In this document: in pieces, positions 8,605-16,383 of the stretch | Numbering within the stretch: the first letter of the stretch is position 1 | Layout: every line of letters begins with the position of its first letter | Assembly (NCBI RefSeq): GCF_000732925.1 | Contig: NZ_CP008953.1 | Span: 620,001 to 684,000 of the forward strand | Direction: 5' to 3' | From: Amycolatopsis japonica | GTDB lineage: Bacteria; Actinomycetota; Actinomycetes; Mycobacteriales; Pseudonocardiaceae | Length of the DNA: 64,000 nucleotides | The notes under the pieces: model-generated | Seen by the model: the letters and a program-made list of their open reading frames with translations, nothing else | What the model was told of the DNA's origin: nothing | Databases searched by the model: none | Translations under genes and position numbers: made by a program

Positions 8605-9718
8605 TCGTGCGCTGCACTTCGGACGCGCCTTCGTAGATCCGCGGCGCCCGGACCTCGCGGTAGAGGTGTTCGAGCAGATGCCCTCGCCGCAGCGCCCGGG
8701 CGCCGTGGATCTGCACGGCCGAATCGACGACGTACTGCGCGGTCTCGGTGGCGAACAGTTTCGCCATCGCGGCCCGGCCGGCGAGGTTCCGCTCGCCCGC
8801 GTCGTACGCGGCGGCCGCGGCGTAGACGAGCAGGCGCGACGCTTCGGTTCGGGTCGCCATTTCGGCGAGGGTGTGCGCCACGGTCTGCTGTTTCAGCAGT
8901 GGCCCGCCGAACGCCACCCGGGTCTGGGCGTGGGCGACGGCGGCGTCGAGCGCGGCCTGCGCCATCCCGACGGCGAACGCGCCGACACTCGGCCGGAACA
9001 GGTCCAGCGTCCGCATCGCCACGCCGAAGCCACGGTCCTGCTCGCCGAGCAGTTCGTCGCGTTCGACGCGGACGCCGTCGAAGACCAGGGTGCCGATGGG
9101 ATGCGGGCTGACGAGGTCGAGGTGCTCGCCCGACAGCCCGGCCCGATCGGCCGGGACGACGAACGCGGAGACCCCGCGCGATCCCGCTTCCGGTGTGGTG
9201 CGGGCGAAAACGCTGTAGAAGTCGGCCTCGGGGGCGTTGGAGATCCACATCTTCTCGCCGGTGAGCCGCCAGCCGTCGCTGTCGGGCTCGGCGGCGAGTT
9301 CCAGCGCGGCCGCGTCCGAACCCGCGTTCGGTTCGGTGAGCGCGAAAGCGGCCACGGCGTCGCCCGCTGCCACGGCGGGAACCCACTTCGCGACCTGCGA
9401 GTCCTGCCCGGATTGCAGCACTGGATACGTGCCCAAACCCTGTAGCGCCAACGCCGTCTCGGCCTCGGTGCTCTGGCTGGCGAGCGATTCCCGCAGAATG
9501 CAGAGATCCGTCGCGGCGGCCTCCCGGCTCGGGCTGCCGCCGTCGACCCCGGGGAACAGCCGGGCGAGCAGGCCGAGCGCGCCCATTTCCTTGAGCAGCG
9601 GCCGGTTGACCGCGCCTTCGGTGCCGGATTCGGCCAGCGGACGGAGCTTTTCGGCGCCCAGCCGACGGACTTCTTCGGCGAAAGACTGCTGCTCGGGGCT
9701 CAAGGCGAAGGCGGTCAT
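8576..9718 (-). CDS. Acyl-CoA dehydrogenase
   Basis: A 380-residue flavoenzyme whose ATG at 9718 overlaps the stop of the upstream fused oxygenase gene (ATGA), so they are cotranslated. Typical segments are FALTEPNAGSDAAAL (FAD/acyl pocket), EKMWISNAPEADFYSVFAR, and the C-terminal YREVRAPRIYEGASEVQRTIIAR; the catalytic-base region is the IYEGASEVQ segment. Linked to a CoA-thioester oxygenase/reductase and RidA, it most likely oxidises an alicyclic or aromatic-derived acyl-CoA in the degradation pathway rather than acting in generic fatty acid oxidation. Confidence 0.9.
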   Translation of the reverse strand: MTAFALSPEQQSFAEEVRRLGAEKLRPLAESGTEGAVNRPLLKEMGALGLLARLFPGVDGGSPSREAAATDLCILRESLASQSTEAETALALQGLGTYPVLQSGQDSQVAKWVPAVAAGDAVAAFALTEPNAGSDAAALELAAEPDSDGWRLTGEKMWISNAPEADFYSVFARTTPEAGSRGVSAFVVPADRAGLSGEHLDLVSPHPIGTLVFDGVRVERDELLGEQDRGFGVAMRTLDLFRPSVGAFAVGMAQAALDAAVAHAQTRVAFGGPLLKQQTVAHTLAEMATRTEASRLLVYAAAAAYDAGERNLAGRAAMAKLFATETAQYVVDSAVQIHGARALRRGHLLEHLYREVRAPRIYEGASEVQRTIIARSLASS

Positions 9719-12066
9719 CGGTCGCTCCCAGGTCGCCAGCGGGCGTGCGCGGTGCCGGGTTCCCCCGAGCGCAGCAGTTCCAGCCGTGGTTTCGGCCCGT
9801 CGGTGCGGCCGCCCTGCGGCTTCCGGCTGCCCGCCGCGAACTGTTTCGGCCACGGCATCGGGTAGCCCTGCTCGGCGGCGGCATGCAGTGTCCACTGAGG
9901 ATCGTAAAGGTGGGTTCTGCCGAGGGCGCACAGATCCGCGCGGCCAGCGAGGATCAGCGAGTTGACGTCGTCGTAGGAGGAGATCGCGCCGACGGCGATC
10001 ACCGCGATCCCGTATTCGCGGCCGATCTCGTTGCGGATCCGGTCGGCGTACGGAGTCTGGTAGCTGCGGCCGTACTCGGGTTTCTCCTCGCTGACGACCT
10101 GCCCGGTCGACACGTCGATGCCGTCGGCGCCGTGCTCGGCGAACGCGCGGGCGATCTCGACGGCGTCGTCGACGTCGATCCCGCCGTCGTACCAGTCGGT
10201 CGCGGAGATGCGGACCGTCATCGGCCGCTCGGCAGGCCACGCCGCACGGACGGCGTCGAAGACTTCGAGCGGGAAGCGCAGCCTGTTCTCCAGTGAGCCG
10301 CCGTAGTCGTCGGTGCGCCGGTTGGTCAGCGGCGAGAGGAAGGACGACAACAGGTAGCCGTGCGCGCAATGGAGTTCGAGCAGGTCGAATCCGGCGCGGG
10401 CGGCGGCGCGGGCGGATTCCGCGAACTGGTCGCGGATCCCGTCCAGTTCGGCCTTCGTGAGTTCGCGAGGGGTCTGGTTCGCTTCGCTGTACGGGATCGC
10501 GGACGGGGCGCAGATCTCCCAGTTGCCTTCGGGGAGCGGCTGGTCGATGCCGTCCCACATCAGTTTCGTGGAACCCTTGCGCCCGGAATGGCCGAGCTGG
10601 ACACCGATCCGCGCGGGCGAGTGCCCGTGGACGAAATCGGTGACCCGCTTCCACGCTCGCTCTTGTTCCTCGGTGTACAGGCCGCCGCAACCCGGGGTGA
10701 TCCGGCCGGTCTCGGAGACGCAGACCATTTCCGTCATCACCAGGCCGGCGCCGCCGAGCGCCTTGCTTCCCAGATGCACCAGGTGGAAGTCGGTCGGGAC
10801 GCCGTCTTCGGAGGAGTACATGTCCATCGGCGAGACGACGACGCGGTTCGGCAGGTCCAGGTTCCCGATGCGGAACGGCTGGAACATCGGCGGCCGAACC
10901 TCGCCGTCCACAGTGGACGCAAGCCAATTGTCGAGTTCCGCCGTGAATTCGGGATCGCGCAGCCGGAGGTTGTCGTAGGTGACTCGGCGGCTGCGGGTGA
11001 GGATGTTGAACGCGAACTGCGCCGGATCCTGATGGGTGTACTGGCCCATGTTCTCGAACCATTCGAGGCTCGCCTGCGCGGCACGCTGGGTCGAGGTGAC
11101 GACCGGCCTTCGTTCCGCCTCATATGCTTCGAGCGCACTGTCCATATCGGACTGTTCGTGCAGGCACGCGGCGAGCGCGAGGGCGTCCTCCATGGCGAGT
11201 TTCGTGCCGGAACCGATGGAGAAATGCGCGGTGTGCGCGGCGTCGCCGAGCAGGACGACGTTCTCGTGCCGCCAGCTCGCGCAGCGCACGGTGGCGAAGG
11301 CGGTCCACTTCGAGTTGTTGGCGAACACCTGGTGGTCACCGAGGACGTCCGCGCACAGCTCGCGGATGACCTCGATCGACTTCTCGTCGCTCTCGCCCGG
11401 CGCCAGTGACGTCGCGGCGATCTCGCCGAACGCGCGCTGCCAGACGTCCTCGTGCAGTTCGAGGATGAACGTGCTCGCGGTGTCGCCGTACGGATAGCCG
11501 TGGATCTGCATGATCCCGTGCGGGGTTTCCAGGACGTAGAACTTGAAGGCGTCGAAGACGAGGTCCGTGCCGAGCCAGATGTACTTGCAGCGTCGAGTCT
11601 GCAGGCTCGGCCGGAAACTCTCGGCGAGGGCGTTGCGGGTCGGCGAGTTGACGCCGTCCGCCGCGACGACGAGGTCGTATTCGGCGCTCGCCTCGGCCGC
11701 GCTCGGCGCCTCGGTGCGGAACCGGACGTCGACGCCGAGCTCCGCGCAGCGTTCCTGGAGGATGCCGAGAAGTCGTTTACGGCTCATCGCGGCGAACCCG
11801 TGCCCGCCGGAGGTGTGCACCGTGCCACGGAAGTGGACGTCGATGTCGTCCCAGCGCGCGAACTCGCGGCGCATGGCCGCGTGGATCACCGGATCGGCGT
11901 GCTCGATGCCGCCGAGGGTCTCGTCGGAGAACACCACCCCGAACCCGAAGGTGTCGTCGGGCGCGTTGCGTTCCCAGATGGTGATCTCGTGATCGGGATG
12001 GAGCTGTTTCGCCAGCGTGGCGAAGTAGAGCCCCGCCGGGCCGCCGCCTAACACCGCGATACGCAC
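9715..12066 (-). CDS. Fused aromatic acyl-CoA monooxygenase / old-yellow-enzyme reductase
   Basis: A 783-residue two-domain flavoprotein. Residues 1 to about 390 form a class A FAD monooxygenase (VLGGGPAGLYFA Rossmann loop, and GDAAHTAHFSIGSGTKLAMEDA near residue 290). From about 395 a second half resembles FMN ene-reductases (FQPFRIGNLDLPNRVVVSPM, then ELHCAHGYLLSSFLSPLTNRR). This fusion is the architecture of 2-aminobenzoyl-CoA monooxygenase/reductase and of proteins annotated bifunctional salicylyl-CoA 5-hydroxylase/oxidoreductase. RidA beside it favours an enamine-forming, anthraniloyl-CoA type of reaction; that choice is inference. It is the first gene of a two-gene unit with the acyl-CoA dehydrogenase. 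Confidence 0.88.
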   Translation of the reverse strand: MRIAVLGGGPAGLYFATLAKQLHPDHEITIWERNAPDDTFGFGVVFSDETLGGIEHADPVIHAAMRREFARWDDIDVHFRGTVHTSGGHGFAAMSRKRLLGILQERCAELGVDVRFRTEAPSAAEASAEYDLVVAADGVNSPTRNALAESFRPSLQTRRCKYIWLGTDLVFDAFKFYVLETPHGIMQIHGYPYGDTASTFILELHEDVWQRAFGEIAATSLAPGESDEKSIEVIRELCADVLGDHQVFANNSKWTAFATVRCASWRHENVVLLGDAAHTAHFSIGSGTKLAMEDALALAACLHEQSDMDSALEAYEAERRPVVTSTQRAAQASLEWFENMGQYTHQDPAQFAFNILTRSRRVTYDNLRLRDPEFTAELDNWLASTVDGEVRPPMFQPFRIGNLDLPNRVVVSPMDMYSSEDGVPTDFHLVHLGSKALGGAGLVMTEMVCVSETGRITPGCGGLYTEEQERAWKRVTDFVHGHSPARIGVQLGHSGRKGSTKLMWDGIDQPLPEGNWEICAPSAIPYSEANQTPRELTKAELDGIRDQFAESARAAARAGFDLLELHCAHGYLLSSFLSPLTNRRTDDYGGSLENRLRFPLEVFDAVRAAWPAERPMTVRISATDWYDGGIDVDDAVEIARAFAEHGADGIDVSTGQVVSEEKPEYGRSYQTPYADRIRNEIGREYGIAVIAVGAISSYDDVNSLILAGRADLCALGRTHLYDPQWTLHAAAEQGYPMPWPKQFAAGSRKPQGGRTDGPKPRLELLRSGEPGTAHARWRPGSDR

Positions 12067-12075
12067 GTCGCTCAG

Positions 12076-12092
12076 GGTATGTCGCGGTATGT
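12076..12092. promoter_or_regulatory. Short direct repeats in the divergent promoter of the aromatic-CoA genes
   Basis: The heptamer GGTATGT occurs at 12076-12082 and 12086-12092, one helical turn apart, in the 60-bp gap between the divergent fused oxygenase and RidA genes. This is where a regulator such as the nearby PaaX protein would be expected to act. The repeat is short, so the call is weak. Confidence 0.35.
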
Positions 12093-12126
12093 ACGACCGT
12101 CAACGATACGGGATATGCTGACCCGT

Positions 12127-12513
12127 ATGGAGCGCATCAACCCGCCCGAGCTCGGCCGTCCTTCCGGCTTCTCGCACGCCGTCGCGGCGAGTGGCCGGTT
12201 CGTCTTCCTCGCCGGTCAGACGGCGTTGGACGCGGAGAACCGCATCGTCGGCGACGGCGTGGTCGAGCAGTTCGAACGCGCGCTGTCCAACCTGCTGACC
12301 GCGTTGCGCGCGGCGGGCGGGAAGCCGTCGGACCTGTGCAGCGTGACCGTCTACATCGTCGACATGGACGACTACCGGGCCCACGCGCGCGAGATCGGCG
12401 CGGTGTGGAAGCGGCTGGCCGGGAGCGAGTACCCCGCGATGGCGGGGATCGGCGTCAGCCGGCTTTGGGACGTGGAAGCACTGGTCGAGGTGCAGGGCTT
12501 CGCGGTCGTTTAG
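12127..12513 (+). CDS. RidA family protein (enamine/imine deaminase-like)
   Basis: A 128-residue small protein from the ATG at 12127; the upstream ATG at 12115 is possible. The N-terminal RINPPELGRPSGFSHAV and the FLAGQTALD segment place it in the YjgF/YER057c/UK114 (Rid) superfamily. The canonical RidA arginine region near position 105 is not in the usual form here (AGIGVSRLWDVEALVEVQ), so it may be a Rid subfamily member. It is divergent from the fused oxygenase and could hydrolyse the aminated cyclic enamine produced by an anthraniloyl-CoA-type reaction. Confidence 0.85.
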   Translation: MERINPPELGRPSGFSHAVAASGRFVFLAGQTALDAENRIVGDGVVEQFERALSNLLTALRAAGGKPSDLCSVTVYIVDMDDYRAHAREIGAVWKRLAGSEYPAMAGIGVSRLWDVEALVEVQGFAVV

Positions 12514-12524
12514 GGCAGTGTCGT

Positions 12525-13373
12525 TTAGGGCAGGGTCCGCGAAACATGCGCGGCCGCGGCCTCGCCCAATCGCGAGTGCAGCGTGAAGAACAGATCGGCG
12601 GCCCGGATCCCGGCCCAGCCCGGCGGCAGCAGTTCGGCGGGCAGGCCCGGGTCGAGGTAGGGCAGCCGCCGCCAGTCGGTCAGTACCCGGACGTAGTCGG
12701 CGAACGCTTCGGCCTCGTCCGTGGTCTTGCGCCGCTGCCACCGCCGGAGCGCGGCCGCGTGCTCGTCGACGAAGGCGGTGTACAGCGCTTCGAGCTGGTC
12801 GAGGTCCCACCAGTCGCGGATCTTCTCCCGCACGTCGCCGAACGCGAGATGCTCGGCGTGGAAGAGATCGGCGTAGCCCTCGAGTTCGAGCCGCCGGAGC
12901 ATGTCGGACGTCGCGTCACGCAGATGCGCGGGCGCGATCCAGACGCCGGACGACGCGGTCCCGAAGCCGAGCCGGGCCAGTTGCGTGCGCAGAACGTGCC
13001 TTTTGTGCCGTTCGGCCTCCGGGACGGAGAACACCGCGAGCAGCCAGCCGTCGCCGGGGGTGGCGCGTTCGCGGCGGAAGATCCGCTCGTCGCCTTCGCG
13101 CAGGATCGCCAGCGCGGTCTCGGAAAGCTCGTACCCGGCGGCCCCGTCGCGGCGCACCGCGGACAGGATTCCGCGCCGCTTCAGCCGGGAGATCGACGAC
13201 CGGACGGCCGGTTCCTCGACGTCCACACCGGCCAGCAGGTCGATCAGGGAGCGGACGGAGAGCCAGCCGCCCTCGCCGCGCGAGTAGAGGCCGTACACGG
13301 TCACGATCAGCTGGCGCGGTTGCGCCGTTCGCCCCGCGCCGTCGACTTCGGTTGCCTCCGACACGGCCGTCAC
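12525..13373 (-). CDS. PaaX-family transcriptional repressor
   Basis: A 282-residue regulator starting with GTG at 13373. The N-terminal winged helix begins at RQLIVTVYGLYSRGEGGWLSVRSLIDLL and continues to SISRLKRRGIL. The C-terminal PaaX domain carries DWWDLDQLEALYTAFVDEH and DWRRLPYLDPGLPAELLPPGW, the family hallmark. PaaX proteins sense aryl-CoA thioesters and repress aromatic catabolic genes, which fits the CoA-dependent aromatic genes just upstream. The gene converges on RidA with an 11-nt gap. Confidence 0.92.
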   Translation of the reverse strand: MTAVSEATEVDGAGRTAQPRQLIVTVYGLYSRGEGGWLSVRSLIDLLAGVDVEEPAVRSSISRLKRRGILSAVRRDGAAGYELSETALAILREGDERIFRRERATPGDGWLLAVFSVPEAERHKRHVLRTQLARLGFGTASSGVWIAPAHLRDATSDMLRRLELEGYADLFHAEHLAFGDVREKIRDWWDLDQLEALYTAFVDEHAAALRRWQRRKTTDEAEAFADYVRVLTDWRRLPYLDPGLPAELLPPGWAGIRAADLFFTLHSRLGEAAAAHVSRTLP

Positions 13374-13445
13374 CCGGTCACCATACAACGACGATGAGCT
13401 CAGGTTTCGGCCGTGACCGAAGCGTTCCGCACTTAGCGTCACGGT

Positions 13446-14105
13446 ATGGAGAATCCCCTGATCGAAGCCCCCGTTCCGCCGGTGCCCCAGGACGTCGAAC
13501 CGGGCGGCGTCCGGTGGTTGCGCGCGAACGTCGCCCGGTTCAGCCGCCCGGAGGACCACGCGCGGCGGCGGGCGCTCGTGCTCACCGAGCTGGCGCCGAT
13601 GGGGTCGTTGCGGGACAAGGCTTTCGCTCTCGCCAAGGTGATGCGGGACGAGGTGGAGCGGGTTCCGGTCGCCGTACTGGCCGCGGAACTCGGCCTGCCC
13701 GACGTTTCCCGCGACATCGCGACGGTTTCGGGCGCGTACCACCCGCATACGGAAATCGGGGACGACGCCGAGGAAGCCATGCGGCGGCTGGTCGAGGCCT
13801 GCGGCGGTGCCGCCGACGAGCGGACGGCCGCGCGGATCGGGCTCCTGGTGCAGGCCTGCGACGCGACGGCCAAACTGCTCGGCAAGGCGCTGGCCGCCCA
13901 TCGGCCCGGTGAGGACGTCGAAAGCCTGCTCGACCGCGTCTTGCGTGACGATCCGCCGGTCCGGATCACCCGGCGGTGGGTCGGCGGCGAGGTGGTCGAG
14001 GTGGACCTGTCGGAGCATCCGTTCGGAGCAGGGCCGAAACACTGCCCCGGGGAAGCGTCGGCGCGGCAAGTGGCCGCGGGAATTCTCGACGCCCTGCTGT
14101 GCTAA
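13446..14105 (+). CDS. Miniature cytochrome P450-like protein, lacks most of the fold
   Basis: Only 219 residues, half of a P450. The heme-loop motif FGAGPKHCPG is intact with the thiolate Cys200, and an I-helix-like stretch (GLLVQACDATAKLLGKAL) and a DDPPVRITRR stretch resembling the segment after the K helix are recognisable. The EELLR-like ExxR region reads DRVLR, so its glutamate is lost, and only about 33 residues separate it from the heme Cys, against about 70 in normal P450s, which removes the meander. The N-terminal helices A-H appear absent. It is an uninterrupted ORF with good codon use, so not an obvious pseudogene. Whether it binds heme is unknown. Confidence 0.7.
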   Translation: MENPLIEAPVPPVPQDVEPGGVRWLRANVARFSRPEDHARRRALVLTELAPMGSLRDKAFALAKVMRDEVERVPVAVLAAELGLPDVSRDIATVSGAYHPHTEIGDDAEEAMRRLVEACGGAADERTAARIGLLVQACDATAKLLGKALAAHRPGEDVESLLDRVLRDDPPVRITRRWVGGEVVEVDLSEHPFGAGPKHCPGEASARQVAAGILDALLC

Positions 14106-14142
14106 GACTTACCCCGGTCATCTGGAACTGGGGAGTCTTTCG

Positions 14143-14493
14143 ATGCTGTATTTCAATGGTTTCTTCGGCGTTCTCACGCTCGGTCTGTGGATCTTCTGCA
14201 TCGTCGACGTGATCACCACGGACGAGGGATCGTGCCGCAACATGCCCAAGGGGATGTGGCTGCTGCTGGTGCTGATCGTCCCGCTGATCGGCTCGATCGT
14301 CTGGCTGGTCGCCGGGCGTCCGCAGCACACCGCCCGCGCGCCGCGTGGACGGTACGAAAGGGAGACGCCGGCGTTCCCCGAGTACGACCGTCCGGGCCGT
14401 TTCGCCGCGACGAGCGCGGCTGACGACGAAGAGTTCCTCCGTAAGTGCCGGGAACGCGCCGAGGAGCAGCGCCGCAAGGCCCGTGAAGGCTGA
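14143..14493 (+). CDS. Small membrane protein with PLDc_N-like N-terminus
   Basis: A 116-residue protein. Residues 1-60 hold two hydrophobic segments split by a short loop (MLYFNGFFGVLTLGLWIFCI, then WLLLVLIVPLIGSIVWLVAG), the pattern of the phospholipase D N-terminal transmembrane domain family. The C-terminal half is charged, ending EEFLRKCRERAEEQRRKA. The ATG at 14143 follows CTTTCG without a strong Shine-Dalgarno. It is downstream of the P450-like gene and upstream of a DDN-type oxidoreductase. Function unknown. Confidence 0.75.
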   Translation: MLYFNGFFGVLTLGLWIFCIVDVITTDEGSCRNMPKGMWLLLVLIVPLIGSIVWLVAGRPQHTARAPRGRYERETPAFPEYDRPGRFAATSAADDEEFLRKCRERAEEQRRKAREG

Positions 14494-14531
14494 GTAGCCT
14501 CGGCGGAGAGATCGACACTGGAGGAAGAAGA

Positions 14532-14948
14532 ATGTCCGAAGCACTCGACTGGAACAAGAACATCATCAAGGAGTTCCGCGAGAACGAGGGGAAGGTGGGC
14601 GGACCGTTCGAGGGCGGCTCGCTGCTGCTGCTCACCACCGTCGGGGCGAAGAGCGGCGAACCGCGCACGTCGCCGCTCGCGTACGGGCAGGAGGACGGCA
14701 AGTACATCGTCGCCGCGTCGTACGCCGGGGCGGACAAGAACCCGGCCTGGTACCACAACATCGTCGCGAACCCGAAGGTCACCGTCGAGGTGGGCACGGA
14801 GAAGTTCGAGGCGACCGCGACCGTCGTCCTCGAGGACCGCGCCGAGCGCGACCGTCTGTACGCGTTGATGACCAGCCTGATGCCGGGCTTCGCGGACTAC
14901 GAGCAGAAGACCGACCGGGTGATCCCGATCGTCACCATCTCGCGCTGA
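14532..14948 (+). CDS. Nitroreductase family deazaflavin-dependent oxidoreductase (DDN-like)
   Basis: A 138-residue protein preceded by GGAGGAAGAA. It matches the F420/deazaflavin-dependent nitroreductase family (Ddn of mycobacteria), with LLLLTTVGAKSGEPRTSPLAYG and NPAWYHNIVANPKVTVEVG as hallmarks. Such enzymes use F420H2 to reduce quinones or nitro compounds. It is followed by a long palindrome that would terminate it. Confidence 0.9.
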   Translation: MSEALDWNKNIIKEFRENEGKVGGPFEGGSLLLLTTVGAKSGEPRTSPLAYGQEDGKYIVAASYAGADKNPAWYHNIVANPKVTVEVGTEKFEATATVVLEDRAERDRLYALMTSLMPGFADYEQKTDRVIPIVTISR

Positions 14949-14993
14949 TTCGCTCGCGCCGCCGGGTCGGCCGATCGTGCGTGGGCTGATGCA

Positions 14994-15094
14994 GGTCGTG
15001 AGTGGCGTTTCGGGTTAGAACCCGAAACGCCACTCACGACCAACTGCACCGACGCGGTACTTGCGCGTGCAACCACCGCATTCAGAGGACGAAA
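14994..15094. repeat. Palindromic intergenic repeat plus second repeat copy
   Basis: Perfect inverted repeat with 23-nt arms (14994-15016 and 15019-15041) and a 2-nt loop, between convergent genes; it can act as a bidirectional terminator. Just to its right, 15071-15094 repeats about 24 nt of the palindrome at 3647-3713 (the ACCGCATTCAGAGGACGAA core), here only as a half site. Two different dispersed repeat families thus sit side by side. Confidence 0.75.
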
Positions 15095-15104
15095 CGCGAG
15101 GGGG

Positions 15105-16286
15105 TCAGCGCGCGGCGCTGGGGGCTTCGACGGCGTTCGGCCGCTTGAGTTCGGCTTCGGCCGCGCGCAGCGCCTTGCGCTCCTGGCGGCGCGCGATCAG
15201 CTTCTTGCCGGTGAGGATCATCGGCTGCTCCACCCAGCGGTGGATCAGGTCCGCGATGCCGAGCCCGACCGCGAACACGGTCAGCGCGCTGATCATCCGG
15301 TGCTCGCCCAGCGGCGGGATCGCCGCGACCACGGCGAAATGCACCGGGCCCTGCAGCAGGTAGAGCGAGTACGAGCGCTCACCGACGAACCGCATCACCT
15401 TCGTCGCCAGCAGCCGGCGAAGCGGCCCCGGCGAGACCAGCACCACCAGCAACATCGCCGAGAGCAGGCCGTAGGCGATCAGCAGGCCGAGGTTGCTGCC
15501 GGTCTCCCACCACAGGCTTTCCATGTTGACGTGCAGCAGGGCGAAAGCGCCGAACACCGGGATCGCCGCGAGCGGATGGGTCAGCGGTTTGATCACCGCG
15601 TAGGACCGGCGGTAGTGCATCGCGATCGCCAGCACGCAGCCGATCAGCAGGATCGCGTAGTGCACGGTCGACCGGTAGATCGGCACCTGCGGCCCGTTGA
15701 GCACCCAGCCGCTGGTCACCCCCACCAGCCCGGCCATCAGCGCGAACGCGGCGATCGCCAGCGCGAGTTTGCGCCAGGCCGCGGCCAGCCCGACGGCTCC
15801 CGCGACCACCAGCAGGAACGGCCAGAACAGGTAGAACTTCTCTTCGATGCCCAGCGTCCACGAGCCGCTGAAGAAGTTGTCCGGGCCGTTCGGGCTGCTG
15901 GCGGGGAAGAACTCGTTGAAGAAGGTCAGGTAGTACTTCAGCGCGTGCGGGAACTCGCGGGTGAAGAACTCCCCGCGCAGCCACACGAACACGATGATCC
16001 CGCCGAGGATCACCAGGTACGGCGGCAGGATCCGGAACACCCGCCGCAGGTAGAACGCCGAAAGCGAGATCCGGCCGGTCCGGTCCTGCTCACGCAGCAG
16101 CAGCGTCGTGATCAGGAACCCGGACAGCACGAAGAAGATGTAGACACCGACCCAGCCGGACAGCCAGCTCCACTTCGGACCCGCGAAGTGGAAGAGGATC
16201 ACAATGGTGGCCGCGATCGCGCGCAGCCCGTCTAGCGCGGGGAACCGACGCATGGCGAGGAACTCGTCATGGTCCAAAGTGCGCAC
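15105..16286 (-). CDS. Acyltransferase 3 family membrane protein
   Basis: About 393 residues from the GTG at 16286, which has an AGGGGG ribosome-binding site. FPALDGLRAIAATIVILFHF at the N-terminus is the classic acyltransferase_3 opening with the active-site His. It has about ten TM segments and conserved GYVGVYIFFVLSGFLIT-like and LGIEEKFYLFWPFLL segments. Such enzymes O-acylate sugars, peptidoglycan or secondary metabolites at the membrane. Substrate unknown. Confidence 0.9.
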   Translation of the reverse strand: MRTLDHDEFLAMRRFPALDGLRAIAATIVILFHFAGPKWSWLSGWVGVYIFFVLSGFLITTLLLREQDRTGRISLSAFYLRRVFRILPPYLVILGGIIVFVWLRGEFFTREFPHALKYYLTFFNEFFPASSPNGPDNFFSGSWTLGIEEKFYLFWPFLLVVAGAVGLAAAWRKLALAIAAFALMAGLVGVTSGWVLNGPQVPIYRSTVHYAILLIGCVLAIAMHYRRSYAVIKPLTHPLAAIPVFGAFALLHVNMESLWWETGSNLGLLIAYGLLSAMLLVVLVSPGPLRRLLATKVMRFVGERSYSLYLLQGPVHFAVVAAIPPLGEHRMISALTVFAVGLGIADLIHRWVEQPMILTGKKLIARRQERKALRAAEAELKRPNAVEAPSAAR

Positions 16287-16383
16287 AGTGCCCCCTAATG
16301 GCGGTATCGGCCCGGAAGTATACGGGTGCCGCCCACTGTGCCCTCGCCCCGGCTCGGGGCCTCCTACCAGCGGATTTCGGAGA

